From Pachyseris speciosa (lineage: Eukaryota; Cnidaria; Anthozoa; Scleractinia; Pachyseridae): a DNA stretch of 64,000 nucleotides. Every line of letters starts with the position of its first letter. The stretch's first letter is position 1. The position numbers and the translations under genes were made by a program. A model generated the notes under the pieces. That model saw nothing but the letters and a program-made list of their open reading frames with translations, ran no database searches and was not told the DNA's origin. The DNA lies in assembly GCA_016490735.1 (NCBI GenBank), contig JAEMWC010000047.1, positions 46,001-110,000 of the forward strand, read 5' to 3'. This document shows positions 20,603 through 31,790 of this stretch, piece after piece.

Positions 20603-21203
20603 TTCTGGGAATTATTTAATTAGAAATAATGGATCGTTTAATCGTTGAAGGTTAACAAGCAGCACGTGACCTCATTGAAAATATCTTTCAGATTCATATT
20701 TATTATTGAAGTATTAATTCTCCTTAGTTGTCACCATGCATTTCGTTTATGTTAGTGAAACAGAATTCGGTGATATATCAAAGACAACGTTATAGTTGAT
20801 TCTCATTTCAATTCGTGATATCTGTTAGGGCCACGTTGTTTGTCTTTGTTTGATATCGTGGCCATGATAGATCACAGAAAATTAGAGAGAACTTGATAAA
20901 ACAGCGGCTAACTGAAGTTAATGACCTCTTTTAACACCAGAGACAAAGTCAAAATTTGTTACCTACCCCTCACCTATAAGAAAACTCGTTGACAGGAAAG
21001 GGCGCGTCAGGCATCGCTGACTTTTGAGTTCAATATCTTTCCGTTCTACTCAAGGCCGAGTTGTTTGAAATCCTGGGTTTACGTAATTGAAACCTAAAGG
21101 TTGCTATAGCAGGCAGCCCGCATTAGCTACTAATCCTGGGTTAACTATGATCAAATCCTATTGGTTGCCATAATAGTTAATCTGGGTTAGTGTTAATCGT
21201 GTT
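20603..21203. other. 5' flank of NAGA copy 1
   Basis: The promoter should lie here, upstream of the minus-strand ATG at 20602. I see no clear TATA box or other named motif. An inverted pair GGCCGAGTTGTT (21053) and AACAACTCGGCC (21209) bounds a 170-bp MITE-like stretch. Confidence 0.35.
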
Positions 21204-21205
21204 TT

Positions 21206-21421
21206 CAACAACTCGGCCTAAGCTTTTTACGTTTCTGGCATTGAGTAAGAATTCTTTGAAGCATGATATATGAGGTTTTGTCGAAGAAAATAAGCAAGAA
21301 TGGACACTAGTCTTCAACAACTCGGCCTAAGCTTGTTGTGTTTCTGGCATTGAGTGAGAACTCTTTGAAGCATGATATATGAGGTTTTGTCGAAGAAAAT
21401 AAGCAAGAATGAACACTAGTC
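21206..21421 (+). repeat. Two-unit 109-bp tandem repeat (copy 1)
   Basis: CAACAACTCGGCCTAAGCTT starts at 21206 and again at 21315. Units end in GAACACTAGTCT and differ at only a few bases. The same pair is at 50266-50481. Confidence 0.88.
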
Positions 21422-22034
21422 TAGAAGATAGATGACCATAAACTATACTTATCAATAAGTCACAGTTTACTGACAAGGCAAACATACCTCTTACTAACCG
21501 ACTTCGAGGTCCGTACTGTAAGTTACAGACCGAGTTCCCGTTGATTTATGACCAAAACGCGCGGGCCATAAATTAATGGGAAAAAACTATAATCCGCAAC
21601 TTACAGTACTGACCGAGAAAACGCAGTTAGTAAGATATTTATTATATCTCTGAGGTTAATTCGACGCACGGGAAAGAAAACTAGTTGAAGTCAAGCGGGC
21701 CTTACTGTAGAATACGGCCCACAAAATTGACCAATCACAGCGCGCGTACTAAGTGAGAGATATAATAAAATTAAGTTATCGACCCAATCCAGGCCTTCAG
21801 AGTACTGTGCCCGTGATAGTGATAGCGTGCGAACGGAATATCTAGCACCAGTCTCTCCTCGCTTTCTTTTTGTCTTATTTTTCGTTCATACGCTACACAG
21901 AAGGCTTGCAGTGTCCATGGCAACGGTATCAAACCGCACACTGATTCTCAGTTCAGTAGAGTCAAACTGTAGTCATAGTGAGTGCATGGTATTGGGTGGT
22001 AGCATAATTAAAAATATCTAAGCCCACTACACTC

Positions 22035-22430
22035 GGAGAACATTTCCTCACCGCTCCTAACCACACCTCTAATGACATGCAACTTATCCATAGAAAAAGT
22101 TTATTCTAAACGAGACTCAATCTGTACGGCCAGGAACTTCTTTCTTATCTATAAAGGCAGAACATTTGATCCACATGACCTCAATATAAGCGCTGAAACT
22201 TATTAGCATTTTTCCTTTCAGTATTTCATATATTGTTTTTATCTTATAGCGACATATGTAATTTTACATCATCATTTTTTGTGTTGTCAATCTATTAGTT
22301 TACGTATAGTTCCGCCATTGCGGAAATATTTTTTACCATATTGTTAGGCCCGTCTGTAAACTGTTACTGTACCTGAAGAAGGCTGGTTTGGCCTAAAAAA
22401 TGTTATACTTTTGCGTTGTATCAGAAACCC
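22035..22430 (+). pseudogene. Remnant of a second Penelope-like family (GIY-YIG end plus 3' UTR), copy 1
   Basis: Plus strand: EHFLTAPNHTSNDMQLI (compare [17 protein letters not shown] in the intron 11 element), then after a frame slip KVYSKRDS, LIYKGRTFDPHDLNISAET and TAG at 22204-22206. The 3' UTR contains CTGAAGAAGGCTGGTTTGGC at 22373, a degenerate relative of the hammerhead-like core. It is only the last 60 codons and is broken. Confidence 0.65.
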
Positions 22431-23559
22431 ATAAGGGTTGAAACGTGCAACGCGCGTTCACTGCTTCCGAATATTCAGCGCTAAGTACCATATTTGGAAA
22501 CCTCTTGCTCCAATCTTTGCCGCGAGTAAATAGAGCGCGGTCAACAATGTAGCAAATTTCGCACCCCCTCAAAAATCTCCACCTCCGTTTTTCCTCCGAG
22601 TGTTTCACCGTACTTTTTCACTCTATTTGTGGACAGCTTTTTTGGACTTTTCTGTTTTCCTTTTCGTCTCACCGACGTGCCCACTATTTTTAATTTCGCT
22701 CGGGAACATTGGTGGTATGTGTCACGGTGTTCTTGCGAACTGATTGGTTGAAGGGTTTCTGGTTGTATAGGTCGCTGCTTCTACTATTTTCTATATTTGT
22801 TAAGCCGATCAGATCAACAATTTGATCCAATGTCTACCAGACTGGACTATCGTTCACTGTTGCGTGCTTGGATTTTGTTCATAATTAAGGAACATTCACC
22901 AGTAAGTTTCCCCCTGGTTCCACTCCTCTACGACTCCACAGCCGTTGAGGATTAAGATGTACAGTCTACTGGCCGCCTATAATTATTTTGTTTCTGAAGA
23001 GGACAACCTTCGTCTACTGAGATGAACACCATGATATCAGTATTATCTGTAAGTAGAGTAATCGAGTAATTAGTGAGGGAGGGGATAATTTCGTGCCAGG
23101 TACACTAGAAACCTAAGATGGATTTAAGGGCCATGAGAACATAATCTGATGCGACAAAACATCAGGTTGTGATAAACTGCTTGATATGGACAACCTGTGC
23201 ACCCTTCAAAGCAGAATTCCAGGCGAGATCTCAGTGGTTATAAATAAGCTTTGCGTAACGAAGAATTCCTCTTTCCAAGAGACATAACGGTTCTAAATTA
23301 TGGATTCTATTTCTTCAACATGCCAGACTTACATTAATCATGTTTTCTCACGGAAAGCATTCGCAGGTTGAAGGAAGTTCCAAACTCACTGATATCCGTT
23401 GTACTGAAACTTAAACCGATGCAGTTCTTAATAGAGTTTTTGCGTGGATTTAATCATCTTCTGTTAAACTATTGTAGTTGTTTAGTCTTTTGATCTTTGT
23501 TTTATAGACATGTATGTTAAATGTTCAGATTAAAATGTGTAGAAGTCATTTAACGTATG
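22431..23559. other. Copy 1, distal flank without recognised gene
   Basis: About 1.1 kb with no convincing ORF or element. A 71-codon minus ORF (22393-22608) is not recognised. The stretch ends at the duplication junction. Confidence 0.5.
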
Positions 23560-24382
23560 TGCGTTGTGGAGCCCTATGTGCAATGTCAATGTCAAAAACA
23601 GAGATATCGTTTCCAAGAGCAGAAAATAGCTTTTGGTAAAGGTTAGCCGTATCTTGTGCTGATTCGGCATTCTCGTTAATTTGGGGAACACCTACAATCT
23701 TTAAGTTATACTGATAACTATAATGAAGCATGTCATCAATAGCTTTATCGATCCTGTCAACATTTCTTTCTAATAAATCCAACCTTCGAGAGAGTCTGCC
23801 AAGATCTTCTTCTATACTGGTTTTAGATTGTACCAAGGCATCGTAGCTGTCGCTAAGAACTTGTACATCCTTTGTATCTGGTGGAACTACGGTTGCTGTA
23901 CGGCTTTCCCTTTGTTACGCCATCTTGCTCTTGATGGATTCGAACTCCTTTTTTAACTCGTCTAGTTGTCTCTTTAACTGATCGTTAACGTTGCGTAGAG
24001 CTTTCATTTTATCCTTGTCTCCCATTTCTTAAGTTACGGATAAATTGTTACAATAAACATTCAGTACCGTTGCAACAAAACTGGATTTCGCCGGAGCGCT
24101 CGCTGAGGCGTCCGAACCGTCCGCGCGTACGCTACTTTGTCCTTAGGCGATAAGACCATTAACAAAAGCCCTTCTTTTTTTGTCTTTTAATTGTGTTTAC
24201 GCCAACCGTGTACGTGAAATAGGTCTGAAATAGGGTATCGAATTTTTGGACAGGTCTGAAATAGGGTAGGGAAAATCGCAGATTTTGGTCTGAAATAGGG
24301 TAAAGGTTTCAGGAAGCGGACCGCACACCCCCACCCAATTTTTCTGGGAGTACCCCCCCCCCCTCCGGGATTAAGTGATGCT
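23560..24382 (-). mobile_element. Truncated LINE 5' end at start of copy 2
   Basis: Same as 2138-3961 but without the 996-bp TTAA element: ORF1 from ATG 24025 to the duplication junction, then leader repeats to 24382. The ORF1 stop near 23917 is shared with copy 1. Its left edge is the tandem junction, not a retrotransposition end. Confidence 0.88.
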
Positions 24383-24436
24383 AAAATCGGACAAATCTTT
24401 AGTTTAGGAAAAAGAAAAACACATGGAGCTGAAACA

Positions 24437-24717
24437 GTGAGTACGGAACAGTTTTATAAATACTTTAAGCAACAGAATGCGACCCCTTTAAATAATATAC
24501 TAAATCTGGAGACGAATATGGAAACCCACAGCAACGAAAGAGTGGAAGGCCCACTTGATTATCCAATAACTGATGAAGAGCTTGAAGCTGCAATTACCAA
24601 ACTGAAGGCAAACAAATCTCCAGGTATCGATAATATATTAAATGAAGTAATAAAAATCGGAAAGGACGACATTAAAGATCATTTAATAAACTTATTTAAT
24701 CGAATCTTAGATACTGG
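24437..24717 (+). pseudogene. LINE reverse transcriptase, N-terminal part before the BEL insertion
   Basis: Encodes FYKYFKQQNATPLNN, then PITDEELEAAITKLKANKSP and GIDNILNEVIKIGKDDIK, the lead-in to LINE reverse transcriptase palm motifs. It stops at the BEL left LTR within the codons for DTG. The reading continues at 29760 after the element. Confidence 0.8.
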
Positions 24718-24934
24718 TGATGGTATCGAGTATCGGATTACAACATGAATATCGGAGAACATTCAAGAACATTCATGAGAAAACGTAGATTGAAATCAAG
24801 TCGGAGTTCGGGTCAGATGAAAGTCGGATTTATCTCAAGCGAGTTCAGAAAATCGGAGGATAGTTTTCAGAATCAAGTCAAAAAGGAATCTGTATCTGTC
24901 GAAGTCATCAATAAAGAGTATGGTCGTTACAACA
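24718..24934 (+). repeat. BEL 5' LTR
   Basis: 217 bp, TG...CA bounded. It differs from the 3' LTR at two sites by eye (around 24859 and 24902). Confidence 0.93.
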
Positions 24935-24937
24935 TTT

Positions 24938-24955
24938 TGGTGCCGAGACCCGGGA
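24938..24955 (+). promoter_or_regulatory. BEL primer-binding site
   Basis: TGGTGCCGAGACCCGGGA, three bases after the LTR. It starts with TGG, as expected for pairing with a tRNA 3' CCA end. The tRNA was not assigned. Confidence 0.75.
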
Positions 24956-25042
24956 ACGGGAACAGAGCTGGAATTCAAGTCGACGGATTGAACGAGTTTT
25001 GAATCGAAGACGAAGCACAGGTGACAGCACCCTTCGATCGTT

Positions 25043-25573
25043 ATGTCAGAACTGAAAAAGAAAATATTGGAACGTTCAGGGTTCAGAGTGTACGTAAGGA
25101 AAGTGATGAACACGGTCAAAGAATTGCTAGACGATGGCGGAGTCGAAAACAACCGCGCAAAGTTGGAATCGCTCAAGATTAACCTTGAAAAACAACAACG
25201 AGAGCTGGAATTACTCGATCAAGAAATTGCGAAATTGTTGGAAGCCGATGCAATCGAGAAGGAAATATTGGAACGATGCGAGTTCGAAGCAGCTCTTCAG
25301 GAAATTATTTCCCTCGTTTCTTCACATTTGTCCGTCAAGGAATCCAAGAATTCAGAGGAACAGATGCCAACGCCAGCACCATTATCGCCAGCATCGATAA
25401 TTCAACAAGAAGCTTCACAGAATTCTCCGAAAGCGAATAAAGCAAAGTTGCCGAAGCTCACTCTGCCAAAGTTTGCTGGAGACCCTACAAAGTGGACAAC
25501 GTTCTGGATAGTTTTAATTCTGGTATTCATTCGAATGAAGAGCTCAACGAAGTCGACAAATTTCAATATCTGA
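25043..25573 (+). pseudogene. BEL gag N-terminal part
   Basis: ATG at 25043. A coiled-coil, charged region (KNNNESW/KQQRELELLDQEIAKLLEA type) leads into LPKLTLPKFAGDPTKWTTFW, the entry of the BEL gag domain (DUF1759). The frame is lost at about 25507, and downstream gag-pol continues in another frame. The last 20 or so residues of this ORF are therefore out of frame and not real. Confidence 0.82.
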
Positions 25574-28500
25574 AATCTTTGTTGGAAGGTTGCGCGGCCG
25601 AAACTATTTCAGGATTACCACTCACAAGCTCAAATTACAAGCATGCGGTCGATCTTCTCAGCAAGCGTTTTGGCAGTAAACAAATTATTATTTCGAAACA
25701 CATAGAAATGCTGATGCAACTCCCAAAGATAACCGATTCAAGCGATCTGAAACAACTGCGACAACTTTTGGATAAAACGGAGTCGGCCGTTCGAAGTTTA
25801 CAAGGAATAGACATTTCTATCGACACGTACGGAACATTCCTCACACCAGTGATAATGGCGAAAATCCCACAAGAATTGCGTTTAATTATAAGTCGCGGCA
25901 TGTCTGACGAATGGGACCTCGATACCTTGATAAAGTCGTTATCAGAAGAGTTGCAAATTCGAGAGAGATGTGCTCTGGGACCAGTGGCTGAAAAAGGAAG
26001 ATCGAAGGAAAAGCAAGAAGTTGGATATTTTCGATATGGTCAGAACAAAAGACCTTCCGCGGGCCCTGCGACGTCATCAACGCTGTTTTCACACAACGAG
26101 AGACCTCCGCCAAGCAAGGAAATGTGGTGCACTTTCTGCAATGGCCCTCATCCATCGAATAAATGTGCCGTAGTTACTGAACCAGAAGCTCGGAAGAGAA
26201 TTCTTCGTCAAAAGGGACGATGTTTTGGTTGTCTGAAAAGTGGTCATGTGAGTCGAGATTGTCAAGCGAGATGTTATCGTTGTGGCGGGAAACATCATGT
26301 GTCACTCTGCTGCACGCAAAACTGTTTTCTTCCTCGACAAAGTAGGGGCACAAGCCAGGAACAAACTGTGAGTACAAATTTGTATTTCACTCAAGATGTT
26401 AAGAACAAATGTGTCTTGTTGCAAACAGCTCGAGCATGGGTGAGAAATCCTAATGGAATTAATTCTTGTAATGTCAGAATCTTGCTCGATTCATGTTCTC
26501 AAAAGTCGTACGTTACCATGCGGTTGAGGAACAAATTGGGTCTACCTTCAATTGGAAATGAAACTGTTCTGATTAAAACGTTTGGGAACAATGAGGCCTC
26601 CTTGAAAAAATGTGACATTGTTCAGTTTGCATTAGAATGCCAAGATCAACTAACTGTGTTTGTCAATGCTTATGAGGTTGACTTGATTTGTGGACCCATA
26701 ACTAATCAAACTGTAGCGGTTGCCCAGCAGAGTTATCCTCATTTACAAGGCTTGCCACTTGCTGATTGTTCTCATGGAGATGAGGAGCTTGAAGTAGACA
26801 TAATGATTGGAGCTGATTATTACTGGTCTATCGTCCAAAACCATGTGGTACAGGGGGAGCCCCATGGTCCTGTAGCTGTCCGCACAAGGCTGGGTTATGT
26901 TTTGAGTGGTCCAGTAAATGTACCAGGTGCAAGTCAACAAACAAGTGTTAATGTGTCTTATACCATGAAGACTGAATCTTGCATTGTTAAGGAACACTTA
27001 GACCCAGAAGATGTTTCACTGAAAGAGGAACTGGGCAGGTTTTGGGATTATGAAACTCTGGGAATTAAAGGTAAAGAAGAAGAAGACGAATTCTATGAAA
27101 ATTATCTCAAGAAAGTGCGGTTCAATGGAAACCATTATGAAGTTTCTCTCCCATTCAGAGATGAACACCCTACCATTCCAGATAACTACTTATTGGCACG
27201 AAATCGTCTAAGCTCTTCTTTGAAACGATTGAGGTCTAAGCCAGAGTTGTTGCAGCAGTATGACAATGTCATCAAGGAACAGTTGAACTGTGGTGTTATT
27301 GAGTTGGTAGATAAGAGTAAGGAGGAGCAAGTTCATCCAGGGACTGTGCATTACATTCCCCACAAGGAAGTGGTAAAGGAAGACAGAACCACTACCAAAC
27401 TTAGAATAGTTTATGATGCAAGTGCTAAGATCTGTGGTGAACCCAGTTTGAATGACTGTCTTCTGCCTGGACCTGCTTTAACTCCATTGATCTTTGACAT
27501 TCTGTTGAGATTTTGTCTACACAAAGTTGCACTGATTGGGGATCTGGAGAAAGCTTTCTTGAACGTTGGAGTTACCCCAGAGCAAAGGGATTTCTTAAGG
27601 TTCTTATGGGTAGATGATGTCAATTCCTCAAATCCAGAAGTCATTTCATTGAGATTTTCACGTCTTGTATTTGGCCTTGTCTGTTCTCCATTCATTCTGA
27701 ATGTGACACTAAGGAATCACTTACTCAAGTATGAGAACATTGACCCAGAATTCGTACACAATGTCATCAGATCCTTGTACGTGGATGATTTTGCATCAGG
27801 AAAGAGTTCAGTGAAAGATTGTTTTGAACTCTATCGAAAGTTAAAGACAAGATTCCAAGAAGGAGGCTTTAACATGAGAAAGTGGGCATCAAATGATCAA
27901 GAGCTGAACCAGCTAATCGAGAAAGAGGAGGCTATGCAATTGTCTAGACTTGTACAGTTCTCTGAGATCACCTCTGCATCAACCAGTTTTGACAAGATTG
28001 AAGATCATGACTGTTCAAAGGTCACATCAAAGAATGCTACCTGTGAGGAAACCATAATCAAAGTGATGGGAGTTCCATGGGATCGGATAGAAGACAGCCT
28101 CAAGTATGACCTCAACAATTTTGCTAAGCAAACTCCGGATGATACTCTAACTAAGCGGAAGCTTTTGAGTACAACAGCGCGCTTCTATGACCCATTAGGT
28201 TTGCTCTCACCAGTGGTCTTGCCCTTCAAATGCATGTTTCAAGAGATTTGCCAGCTAAAGATCGGTTGGGACGAGGCTCTGCCAGAAAGCCTTTCTTCGA
28301 ACTGGAAGGAGTTAACAGAAGACATGAAGAGAGTCTCGAGCATTACAATCCCTCGATGCATTCTAGATGGCATAGAGGCTGAGGAAGTCACATCTATTCA
28401 GTTGCATGGATTTGCCGATGCAAGCAAGAGTGCGTATGGTGCAAATGTTTACATTTGGGTGTCAACCATTGATGTCTGCTCATCATCTCTACTGACCTCC

Positions 28501-29277
28501 AAAACCCGAGTTGCTCCTTTGAAAGGAGATACAATCCCTCGTCTAGAACTGATGGCAGCTCTAACACTGGCGAACTTGATGACTGCAGTGTATGAAACAT
28601 TGGTCTTTACTGTCAAGATTGATGCAGTGTACAATTGGATTGATTCCCAAATTGTCTGGTGGTGGATTCAAGGAGAGTCGAAGCAATTCAAGCAGTTTGT
28701 GCAGAATCGAGTTAAGAAGATTCACAGTCTTTGGAGTAAGGAACATTGGATGTACTGCCCCACGGAACTTAACCCAAGTGACATTGCTTCACGAGGTGCT
28801 AAGAGTTCAGAAATTGTATCCAATGATCTGTGGTGGAAGGGACCACCATTTCTAGTGAAATTAGAAGATGAGTGGCCAAATGTACCGAACAATGGAATCA
28901 GTGTGGGCACAGTTCCAGAAGAGGCTACAAAGGAACTGAGAAAAGGAAACTCAAGTGAAATTTCAAGTGTATTGAATGTAACTGTTGAAGCCCATCAGTG
29001 CATTTCTGAAGTTATCCAGGCTGACAGGTTCAGCATTATCAGCAAACTTATCAGAGTAACCGCCCTTGTCCTGAAGTTCATTAAAAGAATCAAAAGAAGT
29101 CCACGAATACTTCCTGACATCACTGTGGAGGAGACTAATGTTGTTAAAAACCTCTGGTACAAGCATGTCCAGACCAAACTGGAAGAAAGTGAGAAATCTA
29201 GTTCAACCTGGGAACAGTTAGGAGTTTTCAAAGATGAAGATGGAGTGTTACGCTGCAGAGGTGATAACGGTGGATAA
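25508..29277 (+). pseudogene. BEL gag-pol polyprotein: gag C-part, protease, reverse transcriptase, RNase H
   Basis: About 1,256 codons. Domain order by nucleotide: DUF1759 remainder (25508-25960); three zinc knuckles (CTFCNGPHPSNKC, CFGCLKSGHVSRDC, CYRCGGKHHVSLC, 26125-26310); aspartic protease with LLDSCSQ (near 26480); reverse transcriptase with LRIVYDASAK (27400), GDLEKAFLNV (27540) and YVDD (27778-27789); RNase H with HGFADASKSAYG (28405) and IPRLELMAAL (28534). It ends VLRCRGDNGG and a stop, just where the integrase zinc-binding region should begin. The open frame has no other lesion. Confidence 0.9.
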
Positions 29278-29446
29278 CTCTCTTCAAAGGATTCTCATGA
29301 AGCGTCCCATTCAGAAACTCTACCCTCTAGAAGTTGATACAAGTACAGTGGACACACCTCCTGTGGGAACAACACAGAGAGTCAGAGATATGAACGTGCA
29401 GATGATTAGGGATGAAGACATTCCAACAGTGGTTACTGCACCATGA
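29252..29446 (+). pseudogene. BEL pol C-terminal remnant after integrase deletion
   Basis: In a different frame, the end of a BEL pol reads DNSLQRILMKRPIQKLYPLEV and continues to TGA at 29444-29446. This motif normally follows the integrase core. The zinc-binding, DDE and following regions are therefore missing at about 29250-29260. Confidence 0.75.
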
Positions 29447-29530
29447 ACTGTGAAATTCTAAAACTTTGAACATTGAACTTTAGTCTAAGTTGTTGTCGTT
29501 TAGTTTCACCTTATGATTGACTCTGTCAAT

Positions 29531-29542
29531 CAGGGGGGAGTG
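29531..29542 (+). promoter_or_regulatory. BEL polypurine tract
   Basis: CAGGGGGGAGTG immediately before the 3' LTR, the expected plus-strand primer position. Confidence 0.7.
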
Positions 29543-29759
29543 TGATGGTATCGAGTATCGGATTACAACATGAATATCGGAGAACATTCAAGAACATTCA
29601 TGAGAAAACGTAGATTGAAATCAAGTCGGAGTTCGGGTCAGATGAAAGTCGGATTTATCTCAAGCGAGTTCAGAAAATCGGAGTATAGTTTTCAGAATCA
29701 AGTCAAAAAGGAATCTGTATCTGTCGGAGTCATCAATAAAGAGTATGGTCGTTACAACA
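29543..29759 (+). repeat. BEL 3' LTR
   Basis: 217 bp, matching 24718-24934 except at two sites. It is followed by the ACTGG target duplication. Confidence 0.93.
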
Positions 29760-31460
29760 ACTGGCAAATACCCTACTCTTTGGAGTTTTGGCCTCATTGT
29801 ACCTATTCACAAAAAGGATGATCGATCCAAAGTCGAAAATTACCGAGGTATCACTTTGCTTTCTGCGTTAGGCAAGCTCTTTACATCAATACTTAACAAT
29901 CGACTGTACGACTTCATGGTTCAAAAAGGAAGTTTGAAAGCTGAACAAGGGGGTTTCAGAAAAATGCACGGCACAGTTGATAGCATCTTCACATTAAAAA
30001 TGCTTATTGACAAGTACGTGAAATCTAAACCACAGAAGCACCGAAATTTACTCTTTTCATGCTTCGTCGACTTTAGAAAAGCCTTTGACTGTATACCCCG
30101 ACAAAAACTATTCGACAAACTGAGAAAAGAAGGCATTCAAGGACGTTTCCTAGACGTTTTAATATCCATGTACTCAAATGATAAATCGGCAATTAAAATT
30201 GATAACAATTTAACCGAATCATTTCCCTGTTTTGCCGGGGTAAAGCAAGGTTGCATGTTGTCACCTACTCTTTTTAATTTCTATCTGAGTGATCTACCAA
30301 AATTCCTAAATACGGCGAGTCCAACCGACATTACGCTAGGTGATAAGTCTATCAATTGTCTCTTATATGCGGACGATCTAGTGATCTTCTCTAGATCAGC
30401 AAAAAGCCTTCAAATAAACCTTAATAAGCTGGAATCTTTTTGCAAAAATGCCGATTTAAGTGTAAATTTAGACAAGACGAAAATTATGATTTTTAATAAC
30501 TGTGGTAAGTCTTTAAACAATTACTTGTTCAGATATGGGGCTGATGAACTGGAGAATGTCAAATCCTATAAATATCTTGGACTCATAATGAGTCCTTTTG
30601 GAAACTTTAATCTCGCTAGGCAAGAGTTGAAGAAAGTTGCACTTAAAGCACTCTATAAATTACGAAAAGAGATGGGAGACCACTTCAGAGAAAATATAAA
30701 ATTAACGATGAAGTTATTTGATGCACTGATATCTCCCATACTCTTTTATGCGAGTGAAGTGTGGGGGATTGATTGCAATGGGAAATTAGAAAAGGATCCA
30801 GCAGAATTAGTTCAAAATAAATTCCTAAAGTGGTTGCTGGGAGTTAATAAATACTGCAATAACAATGCGTGCAGGGCTGAGACAGGAAGGTTCCCAATGA
30901 TAATTGAAGCCCAATGTAGGAACTTTAAGTTCTGGTTAACCTGAACCAAAAATGAAAATAAATTATCCCAAATAGCATACAATTATATTAAATGGAACGA
31001 AAATAAGACTTTCTGGAGCAAAAAAAGTAAAAACTTGTTGGAACAGATAGGATTAGGAGAACTCTGGATGAAAGCACACTATGCAGGCATAGGAATTGTA
31101 AACATGATCAGGCAACGACTTAAGGATATTGAACTACAAAGATGGCTAAGTGAAATAAATAACGACATCAGAAAAGATGCTAACCAAAGCAACAAAATGA
31201 GAACCTACCGGTTATTCAAAACGATAGACAATTACAAATGTGAAGACTACCTATATCAGGTTACCAATATACGACACAGAATAGCTCTAACAAAACTGCG
31301 ACTTAGCAACCACAAATTAGCCATAGAGACAGGACGTTATTCGAGACTATTAAAGAAACCTGCAGAAAGAATTTGCCCAATTTGTAAAATAGAAATGGAG
31401 GACGAATACCATTTTCTAAATATATGCCCTACTTACCAGGAAAAAAAGACGTTCGCTACT
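29760..31460 (+). pseudogene. LINE reverse transcriptase and C-terminal zinc finger, after the BEL insertion
   Basis: Continues the LINE ORF2: WSFGLIVPIHKKDD, YRGITLLSALGKLF, EQGGFRKMHGTVD, FVDFRKAFDCIPR, GVKQGCMLSPTLFNFYLSDL, the catalytic LLYADD at 30366-30380, and KYLGLIMSPFG. A TGA at 30942-30944 interrupts it. The frame then resumes to a C-terminal CPICKIEMEDEYHFLNIC finger (31374-31430), after which a frame slip near 31445 ends the ORF early. It would have supplied reverse transcriptase for target-primed insertion. Confidence 0.88.
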
Positions 31461-31763
31461 TAATTATTTGGAAAAAGAATGTGGAATAAAAATAAGCAGA
31501 ATGTCGCCTAATAAAATATTCATGTTTCTAATAAACCCCCTAGCGGAAATGCTCAAATACAAAAGTTAATAGCAAAACATATATTCGAATGCTTTGAAAA
31601 AAGGATAGAGGAAGACGGCAAAAAGTAAATACTCTAGGAATTAATCAATTAACAACTTAATTAATAATTAATTAAGTAACAATTTTTGTTTTTTGTAACT
31701 TTTAGTTATTTGGATTGCGTAGTCGATGTACTATATATTGTATAAGACTCCAAATAAAAACAT

Positions 31764-31790
31764 GTCTGTCTGTCTGTCTGTCTGTCTGTC
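31764..31790 (+). repeat. (TCTG)n LINE tail
   Basis: Six to seven TCTG units ending exactly at the target duplication TGCT. It is a 3' microsatellite tail of the inserted LINE. Confidence 0.85.

Larger units (their letters stand above)
2138..23559. repeat. Tandem segmental duplication, copy 1
   Basis: This is copy 1 of a large tandem duplication that repeats from 23560 to 52618. It starts inside LINE ORF1 (the shared stretch beginning TGCGTTGTGG, at 2138 and again at 23560) and ends at 23558, where both copies read TTAACGTAT before diverging. It contains a LINE 5' end, a TTAA-type MITE and a complete NAGA-like gene. Divergence from copy 2 looks well below 1 percent by eye outside indels. Unit length is about 21.4 kb. 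Confidence 0.93.
24718..29759 (+). mobile_element. BEL/Pao LTR retrotransposon, integrase-deleted
   Basis: It is 5,042 bp. The 217-bp LTRs (24718-24934 and 29543-29759) start TGATGG and end TTACAACA and differ at two positions, so the insertion is young. The target duplication is ACTGG (24713-24717 and 29760-29764), inside LINE coding sequence. A primer-binding site follows the left LTR and a G-run precedes the right one. Gag, protease, reverse transcriptase and RNase H are recognisable, but integrase is deleted. A one-base slip near 25507 breaks gag. Confidence 0.92.
24383..31790 (+). mobile_element. 5'-truncated LINE inserted in copy 2, itself split by a BEL/Pao element
   Basis: A 7,408-bp insertion that copy 1 lacks. 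The flanking TGCT is single at 3958-3961 in copy 1 and doubled here (24379-24382 and 31791-31794). LINE sequence starts inside ORF2 and ends in a (TCTG)n tail at 31764-31790, the mark of target-primed insertion. About 2.36 kb is LINE; the remainder is the nested BEL element (24718-29759). Confidence 0.9.

Noticed and set aside
25492..25510. ATG near 25492 as the start of the BEL polyprotein
   Set aside because: It falls within the gag domain; the true start is at 25043 and the apparent new ORF begins there only because of a frame slip at about 25507.
25500..25515. Programmed gag-pol frameshift
   Set aside because: The slip lies inside the gag domain, upstream of the zinc knuckles, and no slippery heptamer is visible; a simple base loss explains it.
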